A stretch of DNA of 64,000 bases from Cadophora sp. MPI-SDFR-AT-0126. Taxonomy: Eukaryota; Ascomycota; Leotiomycetes; Helotiales; Ploettnerulaceae. A program made the position numbers and the translations under genes. The notes beneath the pieces are model-generated. The model did not search any database, was not told the DNA's origin, and saw only the letters and a program-made list of their open reading frames with translations. Of this stretch, positions 36,701-47,477 are shown in pieces. Positions within the stretch are counted from its first letter, which is position 1, and every line of letters begins with the position of its first letter. The stretch spans positions 558,001 through 622,000 of the forward strand of contig JAGMVK010000006.1 of NCBI GenBank assembly GCA_020747065.1, written 5' to 3'.

Positions 36701-39627
36701 TATATCTCTTTTACTTACTTTACTTTATTTATTAAGAAACTAAATAATAACTTATGTTTTTATATTAATTACTAAAGACTAAATAAGATTATATAAAAAG
36801 ATTAGTACTTATTACTTCTAATTAATAAAGTCTTTATATATCTTAGATAAGCTAAAGTCTTTACTAAGATTAATATTTAAAGTACTTTCTATTATACATA
36901 AATAGACTCAGATTTTAAAGAGTATATTACGTTTCAAATCTACTATAGAAGTTATAAGTATAAGGTTATACCCTTTGAACTTACTAATAGCTTTATAATA
37001 TTCTAATAGTATATAAATAATATCCTCTTTAATTACCTTAATATATTCTATACTATATACTTAGATAATATTATTATATACTCTAATAACTCCTTATAAT
37101 ATAAGGAATAAATTAAAAAAGTCTTATATTACTTATAGTAGTATTATCTTCTAGTAGATATCCGGAAAAGTAAGTTTTATATTAAGAAGATTAAATTCCT
37201 TAGGTTTTTCGTTACTACTAAAGGGATTAAGATTAACTTAATAACTATAGAATACATATGAAATTAAACTCTTCCTACTATAATCCGAGGAATCTAGTCT
37301 TTCTTTAGTTTCTATAATTTTTATTATAAGTTTATTCTAAACTATAGTAAGATAGCTAAACTTTTAGTAGAGTTAATAAAGATATTAACCTCTTTTAAGA
37401 TAACTCTTACTTAACTTATAGCTTTCTAGAACTTAAAGAAAGCTATACTAGCCTTAGAATATTTAAAATACTATAATATATTACTAGAAACTCAGATTAA
37501 GACTAATACCTTAAATAAAGTAATTATAAGTATACTCTTATAGAAGTATAGAAATAACTAGTACTTAGTTTTATTCTTATCTAAAATAATAATCTTTACT
37601 AAGCTAAATTATAATATTTATAATAAGAAAATACTAGCGATTATATAATTACTAACTTATTAGTATATAGAACTAGTATCTTAATTTAATTACTAGTACT
37701 TTTAGATCTTCTCTAACTATAAGGTCTTAGAATACTTTATAACTACTAAGAAGCTTATAGAAAAGTAAGTAAAGTAGTCCGAAATTCTAGTAGACTTCTA
37801 CTTTATAGTAATATATTACTTAACTAGAATACTATTACTAATATACTATTATATCCTAAATAAGATATTAGAAGTTTAATTAAGATAAAAGATAAACTTT
37901 ATACTTATATACTAATTCACTTAGACTAAATTAACTCTTATATCCTTTATGAATTAGATTAATTACTTAATATTTATACTTTAGCTCTTACAGAGTTTAA
38001 TATAAATAAGAAAATAAATCTTGTTATAGAGCTAATCTATATTAATTAAACCTATAAAGCTCTAATAGTTTAATACTAAGAATTATAAGAACCTGACTCC
38101 TAGTATATACTTTAGAATAATAAGCTACTTCTATATAAGGACTACTTTTAAGTGCTTAATATTAACTATTTTTATATACGATTAATCTAGTATATATATA
38201 ATTAGCTTTCTATAGCTTACCCTAGGAAATTAAAGACCTTTAAGCTCCTTAGAACTAAGTACTATTAGCTTAAGATACTTAAAGATATCACTAGATTTAT
38301 CTCTAATTACTTAACTTATAATTATACTAATTATTAATAAAATAAAACACTTAGCTACTTATACTCTTTATTAATCTTAAACTAACTCTAATAATACCTT
38401 ATAATAGACTTTAAGAGTATACAAAAGGATAAGTTTAAGAATAACTTAATACTAATTATAATAGATTAATTCTCTAAGGAAGCTATATTAATCTTATATT
38501 ACTTTATATATACTTCTTATAACTTAGCTTAATTATTTATTATAAATTACTAGAGATTTAATAGTTTACTTAAGATAATTATATTATATAAAAACCTTAG
38601 TTTATCTCTTTCTTCTAATATAAGTTCTATTAGATCTTTAGTATTAAGATTAAACTTTCTATAGTTTACTATACTTAGACTAATAGCTAAACTGAAATTA
38701 TAAATTAGTACCTAAACTAGAGATTTCGCTTTTTCGTAAACTACTACTAAAATAACTAGTTTAAGCTTCTAATAATAATAGACTACGCTTAATTAATACT
38801 ACTTTATAAGTCCCTAAGTATATTTCCTTACTAACTTAAGTATAAATATAAGCTATATATAAGCTAGAACTAGAATAAGCTATAACTTAAGCTAAAACTT
38901 ATAATTATAAAAAAAACTAAATATTACTAAAGCTTAAGCTTTTATAAAGTAATATAAAGTAGTATAAAAGAAGACTAAGTAGTTTTTAAAAGACTAATAG
39001 GAAAAAAAAAATAAGATATAAATAAGTCTTATTAAAAAGTTAATTAGGAAATAAGAGACTAGGTTTAGATAACTACTAAAAACTAGAAAACCTATTAACT
39101 AAAAAAAAAAGCTAAATAATTAATAGGCTAGCTTATATTAAGTCTTATAGAAAGAAAGTTACTTCTACTAATTAGACTTACTTAAATCTATTAAGGTTTA
39201 TCTAGTATTTTCTATAGATAAGTTATAATATTATAATAATAATCTCTTATTAAGCTAAACTTAAATAAACTAAGAAAAAATAATTACTATTAATATAAAA
39301 TAAGAATAAGAAGTCTGAAATATCTTAGATATTTACCTTAAGTAAGATAGTATATTATATTACTAGGTATATTAGAAAGGACTTAACTTAGACCTTAAGT
39401 TTTACTTTATTACAGACTTTTATACTTATTTATATAAGCTTAGAGATTTTTATTAAAAAAATCCTATACTCCTAAGCTTACTAAAGCTCTTAAAGTACTA
39501 GATTATAATATAGGAATTAAAAAATAATAATACTTATAAGAGACTAGAAGGTAATATAATAATATTATTAAAGGCTTAGAAGTAATTCTTTTATAACTTA
39601 AGAATAAGCTTTCCTTAAAGGAAGAGG

Positions 39628-39834
39628 TAATATAATAAGTAGTCTATATAATTACGTGTATATTATAGATTATACGACTTAGGAATTATAAGAGGTGACT
39701 AGATGCGATATTATAATAAGACTAGTATCTACGTCTTCTATACTTAAGCTTAAGACTTCTTTTAAAACCTCTTTTCTTCTTATCTTTTCTACTTTATATT
39801 ATAGCTATTAATAAACTTCCGTTGAGCCGTTACA
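39628..39834 (+). repeat. 3' LTR of the gypsy element
   Basis: 207 bp. It begins TAATATAATAAG and ends GAGCCGTTACA. The core AGAGGTGACTAGATGCGATA matches the 5' LTR. Most differences from the 5' copy are C/T or G/A exchanges. Confidence 0.88.
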
Positions 39835-41159
39835 ATAAAAGTAAAAAAGAGATATTAACTTAGTCCTTTATTATCTAATAAGTAAGCTAGAGATTACTTA
39901 TCTTTCTAGTTATAATTATAAGGTACCTAAATTAGATCTAAAATAAGTCTAGTATACATTTAGTAATCTAAGATATTACTTAAGCTTATATCTAGTTAAT
40001 AATAAAACTTCTTTAGAATATCTTAATATAATTACTAAAAGAGATCGCAGATAAATTCCTTTTTAGTACGATATTTATAGTAATACTCCTTTTTTATAAT
40101 ATACTAAAATCCAGAAATTACTAGTCTAATACTTACTATAAGTATTATATAAAGCTCTAAATAAAAATATTAATATATAACCCTTACTTACTACTTAGTA
40201 CTAAAGAAATCTATAAATTTGGAGTTATTAGAATATAAATAAATAATACTCTTATTCTTAGGAATAATAATTTCTTAATAAAAGAGTAAGATAGAATTAT
40301 AAAAGCTGATTTCCTAATAAAACTAATTCAGATCCTACTCCCTTCTAAATCTATTATATTTAATAGATATACTATTACTTTAGATAGAAATAATATTTAT
40401 ATATTATAGAAAAAGTAAGAAGTAAAGCTAGAGTTAATTAATATAAAAGCACTAGATTATAAGAAGACTTATATAAAGGAATATACTCGCGAAGCTTATA
40501 TTATAATAATTTACTAACTAGAAGCTAACTTTAATTTATTAGTAGTAGTATAATATTAAGATCTAACGATTTATAGTATTAAAGCTTTAAACTAACGCCT
40601 TTAATAGTAGATAAATAATATAAAGAGAGGTTTATAGTATATACTAATTAATCTATATTATACTAAACTTTACATCTTTATTAATAGATTATTTACTAAT
40701 AATAAGAATCTAAGTTCATAAATCAAGTTTTTAGTAGTAATTAGAATAGAAATAGAAAAGGATATGAAATTTATCCTCTCTAGTAATATTATTTATATAA
40801 GCTTTATAAAGTATAAGAAAGTAATACATATTATACTTACTTTAGAGCTATATACTATAGTAATAGGAATTAATATATTAATTACCTTAAGAACTACTCT
40901 TAATATAATAGTAATTCATTAATTATATAAGTGTAAGAAGTTAATAGAGATTCAGTAGATTAATAGTACTTATAATCCTACTAATATTATAATAAAAATA
41001 ATACTAAATAGAACTCTTTAAGAGCTAATTAATACTAATACCTTAACTCTAAAGATAAAGAGTTAAGTTCAGAAGCTACTTAATATCGATTTAGAAGCTA
41101 ATTTAACTTATAATCTAAGCTCACGAATTAATAGGACTAATTTAGTAGAGTAATAGAGA

Positions 41160-43170
41160 GGTTTCGAATAAGAGGTGATTTTTCCTTTATTATAATTTTC
41201 TTATAGCTCTTATTAATTACTTATAATTATTTTTCGTTATATTTAAGATATAAAAAAAAGAATAAATTTAATTTACAAGTAATTACCCTCTAATTTAAAG
41301 TACTAATAAGCAGTCTTATAATAATACTCTAATAGGGACTAAGTATCGGTTTTACTATAAGAGATTATTTCTATATACTAATATAAAGAAAGTACTACTA
41401 TAAAGAACTAATTACAAAGCTTTTCTAAAACAGGGCCTATTTCCCTACTTGTAAGTAATATCTAAATTAACTAGTATATTACTAAATTCCTTTTCTCTTA
41501 TACTACCTAAGTAACTTCTACTCTAATTTTTCTTTACTTAAGAGCTTAAACTTTTTCTATCTCTATCTCTATTATTTTCTATAAAAGTCTTATACTTAAT
41601 ACTATTATAATAAGATATAATAAAAGCTATAACTTCTTTAACTTACTTCTTTATATAAAAGAAGATCTACTTATAATTCTATAAAAGTTTTAGCTAAATA
41701 TAAATTAAAGTATATTTAATAAAGATTTAGAGTAAAAGAAAAGGGGATTACTTATAAATTAATTTTAAGTAAGATTTATTATCTTAGTAAAAAGAGTATA
41801 AGTCTTGTTTAATAATACTAAACTTATTTTATTTTAAGTTTTTAGTAGCTTAGTAGCTATAATCCAGAATTTTATATTAATAGTTATAATAATAGTAAAG
41901 ATAGTAGTAGTATTCTTATTAGTAAGAGTATAAGTAAGTTCTTAGTACTTAGTATTTAAGAACTAAGGGATCTATAAATAAGTTAATTATAAATTATATT
42001 TAAAGTAATTCAGAATTTAGAATTAGAAAAAAAGAAAGAGATACTTATAAGATTATATAAGGATTTTTTTTTTGTATAGTATAAGTATTTTTTACTCTTT
42101 TATTTATTAAAAAAGTAAATATAATTTAATTATTTACTAAGAGTCAGATATAACAGATATAGTAGTTTTAGTAAGTAGTAGTAAGAGCTCTAAATAATAT
42201 TAATATAAGTACTATTTATATTAGTATCTATTTTACTACTAAATTACCTACGATTCTTTTGAATTTCTATATTTACTTTTACTTATTTAATTTAATATAG
42301 ATTATAATAAAATATTAGTAAATATTTCTTAAGACTAAAGATTTATATACTTATAAGTAATTCTTTAATATTTACTTAAGGAGAGAGAGTTTTAGAATAA
42401 AAAAAGATCTCAGTTTTATATAGCTAGTAATAGCCTCGCTTAATATTTATTTACTTACTATTATCTTCTACTAGGTTATATTAACTACTTCTAACGTATA
42501 GCTTTCAGGCTATAACTAGAAGTCTTTTAGATTATAGTACCTCTGTAGTTTTATACTTAATATACTTATTTTACCTCCTTTACTTATATAGTTACTCTTT
42601 ATAATAGTTTTTTTTAATAATTAGAATAGAGATTTACTTCTATAATAGAGATTTACTTAGAAACTATCTTTTTAAAAGAAGATTTACTAGTATTAGTCTA
42701 TAAGCTTATATAAGATATATCTTAACTAGAATAAGAAGTAAGACTACTTATAGAAGCAATTTAGTAGCATTTCAAAGGTAGTATATAATCTAGTATCTCC
42801 CACCCCCTCTTAGAAATACACAGATTTTCCATGCTATTAAGCTTGATATATATATACATGATATTTACGTTTAATTCTTAGCTTATATTCGGTATTAAAC
42901 CGATACTCTCACGAGAGGGATCTAAATCTGCTCCGGCAGGGAACCTTTATAAGAAAGCAGAAACGGATTCCCAAGTAAAGTTCGGTAAGGAAATTATTGC
43001 CGAGGTATATAGAGGCTAAAATAGGTTCTATATTATAGTGCGTAGGCTAACTTAGGGCGTGCTTAGGATACTCAGGCTCTGCTTAGGTTCTGCTTAGGCT
43101 CTGCTTAGGTTCTACTTAGGTATACTTACCCTCGGCTCAGGTATACTCACCCTTAGCTCAGGTTAAAGTA
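41160..43170. other. AT-rich repeat DNA, possible copia 3' LTR, then transition zone
   Basis: Downstream of the copia coding end, about 41140-41450 may represent the element's LTR (AGAGAGGTTTCGAATAAGAG onward), but no partner copy is in the window to confirm it. The stretch 41450-42800 is featureless and AT-rich. From about 42800 the composition rises. At 43060-43165 there is a loose 12-bp tandem of GCTCTGCTTAGG/GTTCTGCTTAGG units passing into two copies of a TATACT(T/C)ACCCT(C/T)(G/A)GCTCAGG unit. Confidence 0.4.
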
Positions 43171-43237
43171 GCAGTTACTTACGTCCGGAGACTAAAACGG
43201 AACTAGCGAAAGGGAAAATTAATCCTGAGTCTATGGG

Positions 43238-43363
43238 CATTCTGAGCATTCTGAGCATTCTGAGCATTCTGAGCATTCTGAGCATTCTGAGCATTCTGAG
43301 CATTCTGAGCATTCTGAGCATTCTGAGCATTCTGAGCATTCTGAGCGTTCTGAGCATTCTGAG
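43238..43363. repeat. 9-bp minisatellite, about 14 copies
   Basis: The unit is GCATTCTGA, nearly perfect, with one A-to-G change in the penultimate copies (GCGTTCTGA). Because 9 is a multiple of 3, both strands stay open through the array: Ile-Leu-Ser repeats on plus, Met-Leu-Arg on minus. This explains the short open frames here; I do not call them genes. The array sits at the border between the RIP compartment and the genic region. Confidence 0.9.
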
Positions 43364-43507
43364 ATCTCTGAATCAGCCCGTTAACTATTGCTCTACCCGC
43401 CTTTTTTCCCTTTCTTTTACGTTTCCTTGCCCCATACTACCGAGCATCAATCTAGTCCGAAGATGACGAGGTCGAATCCAACTCCGTCCCAGACTAGTCC
43501 GATCTAA

Positions 43508-44299
43508 TCAGAGCACTATTGGTAACTGTAGAAGCAGCTCACCCAACTCTCGCTGAGTCGTCCATGTTTTAACTTGCGCCGTAACCTTCTCAGATTGCTC
43601 TTCTGGGTCCATCTTGGTTTGTTCAATAAGCTTTTGAAGCCGATAGCCGTCACGAGCGAGTACGAGATCCGAGGACGAAAGGCTGAGGCTAGGGCAGAGG
43701 TCATTGGAACCGTCACCAATGTATATTGTACGCACATCACCTGCACTATCGCTCAGGCCCAGTTCCTGCCTCGCTCTTTCTAAAATGTCGCTCTTACACA
43801 TGTTGGCTTTGCATTTTCTTTGGCAGTTGTGCAGTGACGATAGTGGCTGATAGGGCTCGACATAAACCACATCGTTGGTAGTCCATCTTGCTGGGTTAGT
43901 GTATACTTTGTCGAAAACACCCTCACTCAGACCATTGGCTTTCAAGATCTCATCGATGAAGATTGTGTTGGCGTCCGAGAAGATGGTCAGCTTAAGGGAT
44001 GAGCCAAGGCTGGAGCGTAATTCCTCCAGTGCCGAGACAAGGACCGGGTCCATCTTGACATCGTGCATACACGCAAGCACATCTGCTTTGCTGTAGCCTT
44101 CTTGTTTGGCTAGTTCGGCGAGCAGGGTCTGCATGATTTGTGTCCATCCGAATCCTTCCTGGCGCAAAGTGGTGAATCGTTGCTGGAGAGGCTGACCATA
44201 TGGCAGCTTGTTGAATAGCACGAGGTCGGAGTTGGTGTCGATGAGTGTATGGTCAAAGTCGCACGCCACTAACAGGAGCTGATTGCTTGTGTTCTGCAT
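43508..44299 (-). CDS. PHOSPHO1/2-type HAD phosphatase
   Basis: An intronless 263-residue protein of the putative-phosphatase (PHOSPHO) family, which removes phosphate from small metabolites such as phosphoethanolamine, phosphocholine or pyridoxal phosphate in characterised relatives. All four HAD motifs are visible: motif I CDFDHTLID with the nucleophile Asp14 and Asp16, motif II TIFSDAN with Ser108, motif III Lys169 within MCKSDIL, and motif IV YIGDGSNDLCP with Asp196 and Asp200. The Cys-rich CQRKCKANMCK just before motif III is typical of the family. Length matches the usual 240-270 residues. No signal peptide is seen, so it is probably cytosolic. It is the first intact gene beyond the RIP compartment, and its stop lies about 145 bp from the minisatellite. 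Substrate is inferred at family level only. Confidence 0.9.
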   Translation of the reverse strand: MQNTSNQLLLVACDFDHTLIDTNSDLVLFNKLPYGQPLQQRFTTLRQEGFGWTQIMQTLLAELAKQEGYSKADVLACMHDVKMDPVLVSALEELRSSLGSSLKLTIFSDANTIFIDEILKANGLSEGVFDKVYTNPARWTTNDVVYVEPYQPLSSLHNCQRKCKANMCKSDILERARQELGLSDSAGDVRTIYIGDGSNDLCPSLSLSSSDLVLARDGYRLQKLIEQTKMDPEEQSEKVTAQVKTWTTQRELGELLLQLPIVL

Positions 44300-45586
44300 G
44301 GCTGGTACTTTTGGTTTGTTGGCAATGAATCAGTCCCTGAATAAAACGTGGCAGATAGCCTTTATGAGATACTGATGGCTGGAGGTCTGCCCGCTCAAGG
44401 CATCAAGACGTCAGGCAAAGCATCGGGCAAAGAGCGGACAGGCTTCGGATTAGACTAACTATAAGAGGTTAGTGTGCTTTAAACTGTTAGTCCAAATAAT
44501 GTCATTGAGCCTTCGCAGCAGAAGCCGATCTGCAACTTCACTATAAAACTCGGAAAAACTGACCTAAGAGAACAGAGGTTAGATTAAGTGTAAATGGTTA
44601 AAATACAAGAAGGGAAACATATCACGATGTAAATCTTGCATAGGATAATCAGCCTACTCAGGCGAACTGCTTACTAATATATAGGGCAAAAGAATGGGAA
44701 TAGAGAGGGGAGAGAGATGGTCCGCTCACTGAGAAGCCTGTTCACTGAAGGCCTATAGCTGAAAATAGAAGCGTCTAGCAGGGAAAAAAAAGAGTGGTTG
44801 TCTGCCTGTCATTGCAGAGCAAATGGGCTGCGGTGTGGATATCGAGTTGAAAATGGCCAACATACCCTTTTCAAAAATAGATAGTACTACCAACCAAAGG
44901 CGCGCATAATCCAGTGCCTGTCCTCGACATCCTTTGGCTTCATTGCTAGGTTACCTTCGGTCAACTAAGGCTGTTGTTCGTGACAGCAATTGGCAAAGCG
45001 ATTCGGAGTTACGAGACAAACTCCAGGTCCAGCTTTTATCATTTCTGCAAGTTTGTACGACCGTATATTTCCCAATCCAGATTGACGAGATAAGCCCAAG
45101 TCTATCCCCCAGGTGAGAGTTGTTTCTATCCACGCGGAGAATTGTTTACCCCGGAAACTCAGTTTTTTAACCGCCTTGGCCTAGGCGGAGTCGTCTCGCT
45201 TAGGTACTGCGCATTTATTGGCATAGATGTTTCCAACGGAAAGTATGCCAACTAATCTGCCTATGGTGCTTCAGATCATACTTTTGAACATTCGTATGTT
45301 CGTAACAGGTTACAGTCTGCAGACTTTGTTGATAGCCAGTGGTGGGGATGGCGCCGAGGGAGCCTTTGGCTGACAGCCAAGGGCTTTGCCAAGCGAGTTG
45401 TTGATGAGATGGCATGTTAATGAAGCTGCGCCAACCATCACGAAAGTTTCCTTGTTGAGCATCGACTTTGAGGCACTATATAAACTCGTGGGTTCTGATA
45501 TCTCACCACCTAAAATCAGAGATTATCACATCCAGCCCTTTCATTTCCACAGCCAAAATCCAGCATCCAGTCTTCCCACGCCAGCT
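44300..45586. other. Divergent intergenic region
   Basis: It separates the phosphatase (minus) from the secreted-protein gene (plus). Short open frames (for example 44934-45116 and its antisense 44951-45133) overlap one another and have no recognisable product. I see no RNA gene here. Both promoters should lie in this interval. Confidence 0.5.
45476..45485 (+). promoter_or_regulatory. TATA-like box
   Basis: CTATATAAAC lies about 100 bp upstream of the ATG at 45587 and is the only such element close to the start of the secreted-protein gene. This position fits a core promoter with a short 5' UTR. Confidence 0.4.
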
Positions 45587-46477
45587 ATGAGATTCTCTAT
45601 CCTCTACGCTTCCATGGCGGTATATTTCGCACTGGCATCTGCTTCTAACGAGCACCAGATCTACGGCCGTCAGGAAGACGATTCATCAGAATTCCATCGG
45701 GGGTTCGCGTATCTTTGGCAAATGTGTAGTCCCGACTCGTACCGCGTTATCACGAACAGCAGCTACGATGGCCAGATCTTTCCCCAGCTAGCCTCATCAC
45801 CTTTCCCCTGCGATCAAGTAGATTATATTCTGGGAACTTGTATGACAAACGCGACGAACCCAGCCGTCGACTTGCCTGCGGAGCAAAGGTGTCTCGTACG
45901 TGATCCCAGAAGCTGTGTGGGATATGCTCAGTTCAAACCTCACTTGAGGCAAGTCAAACGTACTAATAAATTGTAGTGTGGAAGCAACCTCGTAGACGCA
46001 TGGAAAGGCTGTCAAGCCTGCTACTATGCCCACGGCGCAAGACTTACCAATGAAATCGAAGAAGCATCTTACATATCCTCAGTCTTCACCGCCGAGTGCA
46101 CCCCATCGCCTTACCCGAGTGTCCCTCTCATCAGTCTCTTGAACATCACAACTCCCACGACGACCGCTCCAAGACCCACCTTCGCAGAAGATAAGTTCCC
46201 CGACCAGACAGCCGCTAGCAATTACTGGACAACCAACGCTCATCTTTCTCCTACAATTGGAGTTATCACTGGCATTGCGACGGGGACTGTGAGTACTTCA
46301 TCTGGCACTGGGGTGGTTACGAGTAGTGCGGGAACGACACCCGCGCCGAGCGGGAGTGCGAGTGGTAGTGCGGCTGGAGCAAGCACAAGTTTGAGTACTG
46401 CTGGGGCTGGAGATATCGGTGTGGCAAGTGGAGTGGTGATGATTTTTGTGAATCTTGTTGCGGTTATGCTCTTGTGA
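45587..46477 (+). CDS. Secreted Ser/Thr-rich protein, probable GPI anchor (two exons)
   Basis: Exons 45587-45895 and 45977-46477; the 81-bp intron has GTACGT at its donor and a TACTAAT branch site shortly before TTGTAG. The frame is preserved across the join, giving 269 residues. The ATG at 45587 starts a typical signal peptide (MRFSILYASMAVYFALASAS), so I prefer it over the longer upstream frame. The N-terminal half has several Cys residues and N-glycosylation sites (NSS, NAT). The C-terminal third is rich in Ser, Thr, Gly and Ala, and the last 15 residues are hydrophobic (GVVMIFVNLVAVMLL), the layout of a GPI-anchored cell-wall or membrane protein. I recognise no enzyme domain. As a small secreted protein close to a repeat-rich compartment it could be a surface protein or an effector candidate. 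Confidence 0.8.
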
Positions 46478-47477
46478 TCAGTATCGGGTGCGAATGTATT
46501 CTGGTGCTAGATCAGGTGGACTGTCATTCGTTGCTCACTACTTTGGCTGACACCACTATCCGCATACACGTGGTACCTCCTTCTTAACCCTTTCAACAAA
46601 CCTCCTCAAATCAGACAACTTCTTAACAAACCATCTTTCTGAAGTACCTTTTATACAGCTTTCCTTCTCGGAAAAAACTATTCTACTCTACCAACGTCAT
46701 TTAGCGTAGTGCAGAGATGTTAGAGTGGCTTGTAAGTTAACTGACTACAATTTAGCTCAGCCAGATCTAGTCCCAAGTCAAGCCTCTCACATTTTGGCAG
46801 AGTGCTCATCATCAACTTTTAAACGTACCGTATCTGATATCGTTGGAAAAACCCCCTTTTTTTTTCTTTGGCAGATTCAAGCATCAGTAAATAATGACTC
46901 GCTTAAAAAGTTGGAGAACATGATCTCACAGGGGGAACGAGCTACCAGCTTTCTTGACGAAGCCCCTATCTCCGAGGTGGAGTAAGTAAGTAACATTCAT
47001 ATCAATTCAACGTCAAATTCATAATGTATACATGCTTTAGATTACGTGATGCAGGGTCCCATTGCTGAAAATTCTGCCGTTTTGTCGCATTACAAATTTA
47101 CGTTGCTCGATCAACCTGCCACAGAAGGCACTCGTGTCATAAATCTATATAAGTCTCGTTGATGCGTTGCCAAATAAACTACGACATTCGATTAACCTGT
47201 TTACCATAAATTTTAGCGATTTTTTTTTTTTTTAAGCGCCTAGCTGATGACTCTTCTGACCGCGTTTCGTGACAATAAGAAGCGGCACGCTGACTTGAAA
47301 TCCATGCCTCGATTCCGAAACCAATTCGATCGTTGACTGGAATTTCCCTCTGCAAGGAACATCCCTTCAATACTTCTACTGTACACAGCTTGAGCTCTTT
47401 AGCAACCTACTTGTACAACAAAACATATTCTCATTCATCCTTATTCTCACGATTGAAACTCTCCTTCACCAACTATC
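46478..47477. other. Intergenic region
   Basis: It separates two genes on the plus strand. An open frame at 46725-46985 lacks an upstream ATG and is not called. T-rich runs occur at 46856-46866 and 47220-47233. Nothing else was recognised. Confidence 0.5.

Larger units (their letters stand above)
33522..39834 (+). mobile_element. Ty3/gypsy LTR retrotransposon, full length, heavily RIP-mutated
   Basis: Two direct LTRs (33522-33725 and 39628-39834) bound a 6.3-kb element. A perfect 5-bp target duplication ATAAA lies at 33517-33521 and 39835-39839. A purine tract (AAAGGAAGAGG) precedes the 3' LTR. The plus-strand pol is recognisable: the reverse-transcriptase active site is IYLDNIIIYSN at about 37060 (YLDDILIYS in the family, Asp to Asn). 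VMPFGL-like YKVIPFELTN lies before it at about 36960, and a DIRKSKFYIKKIKFLRFFV stretch after it (about 37160). An RNase H-like KLNYNIYNKKILAII follows at about 37605. gag lies to the left (33.7-35.3 kb) and integrase to the right (about 38-38.8 kb), but neither was resolved in detail. Confidence 0.9.
30500..41160 (+). mobile_element. Ty1/copia retrotransposon remnant split by two later insertions
   Basis: Three segments on the plus strand join into one copia-type polyprotein. Segment 30500-31487 carries the integrase core end (STKFQSIFKTIRS-like, SISKVERYY-like, corresponding to HSIGLVERYH of relatives) and IKTINNIARLNSLILILL. Segment 33347-33521 carries the start of the reverse transcriptase (LIKRGIF, ILISKSDLKV, IDKVKDK). 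Segment 39840-41150 carries the rest: an EILT-stop-S block, DIT-stop-AYI, RNase H-like motifs near 40500-41000 (IYSIKALN, INRLFTNNKNLSS, KKVIHIILTLELY), ending about LINTNTLTLK. The 5' part of the element (gag, protease, integrase start) is missing left of 30500. Stops lie at Gln/Trp codons. Confidence 0.82.

Noticed and set aside
1..43180. CRISPR array or prokaryotic-type defence system
   Set aside because: The repeats seen are transposon ends, LTRs and minisatellites; no regularly spaced direct repeats with unique spacers, and the genome is clearly fungal.
43175..43466. Open frames encoding Ile-Leu-Ser or Met-Leu-Arg repeats
   Set aside because: They arise from a 9-bp minisatellite that keeps all frames in register; there is no independent evidence of coding.
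44934..45133. Two 60-codon frames antisense to one another
   Set aside because: Short, overlapping on opposite strands, no motif, lying in a promoter interval.
46725..46985. 86-codon plus-strand frame
   Set aside because: It begins at GTG with no upstream ATG in frame and contains a T-run encoding Phe-Phe-Phe; no recognisable product.
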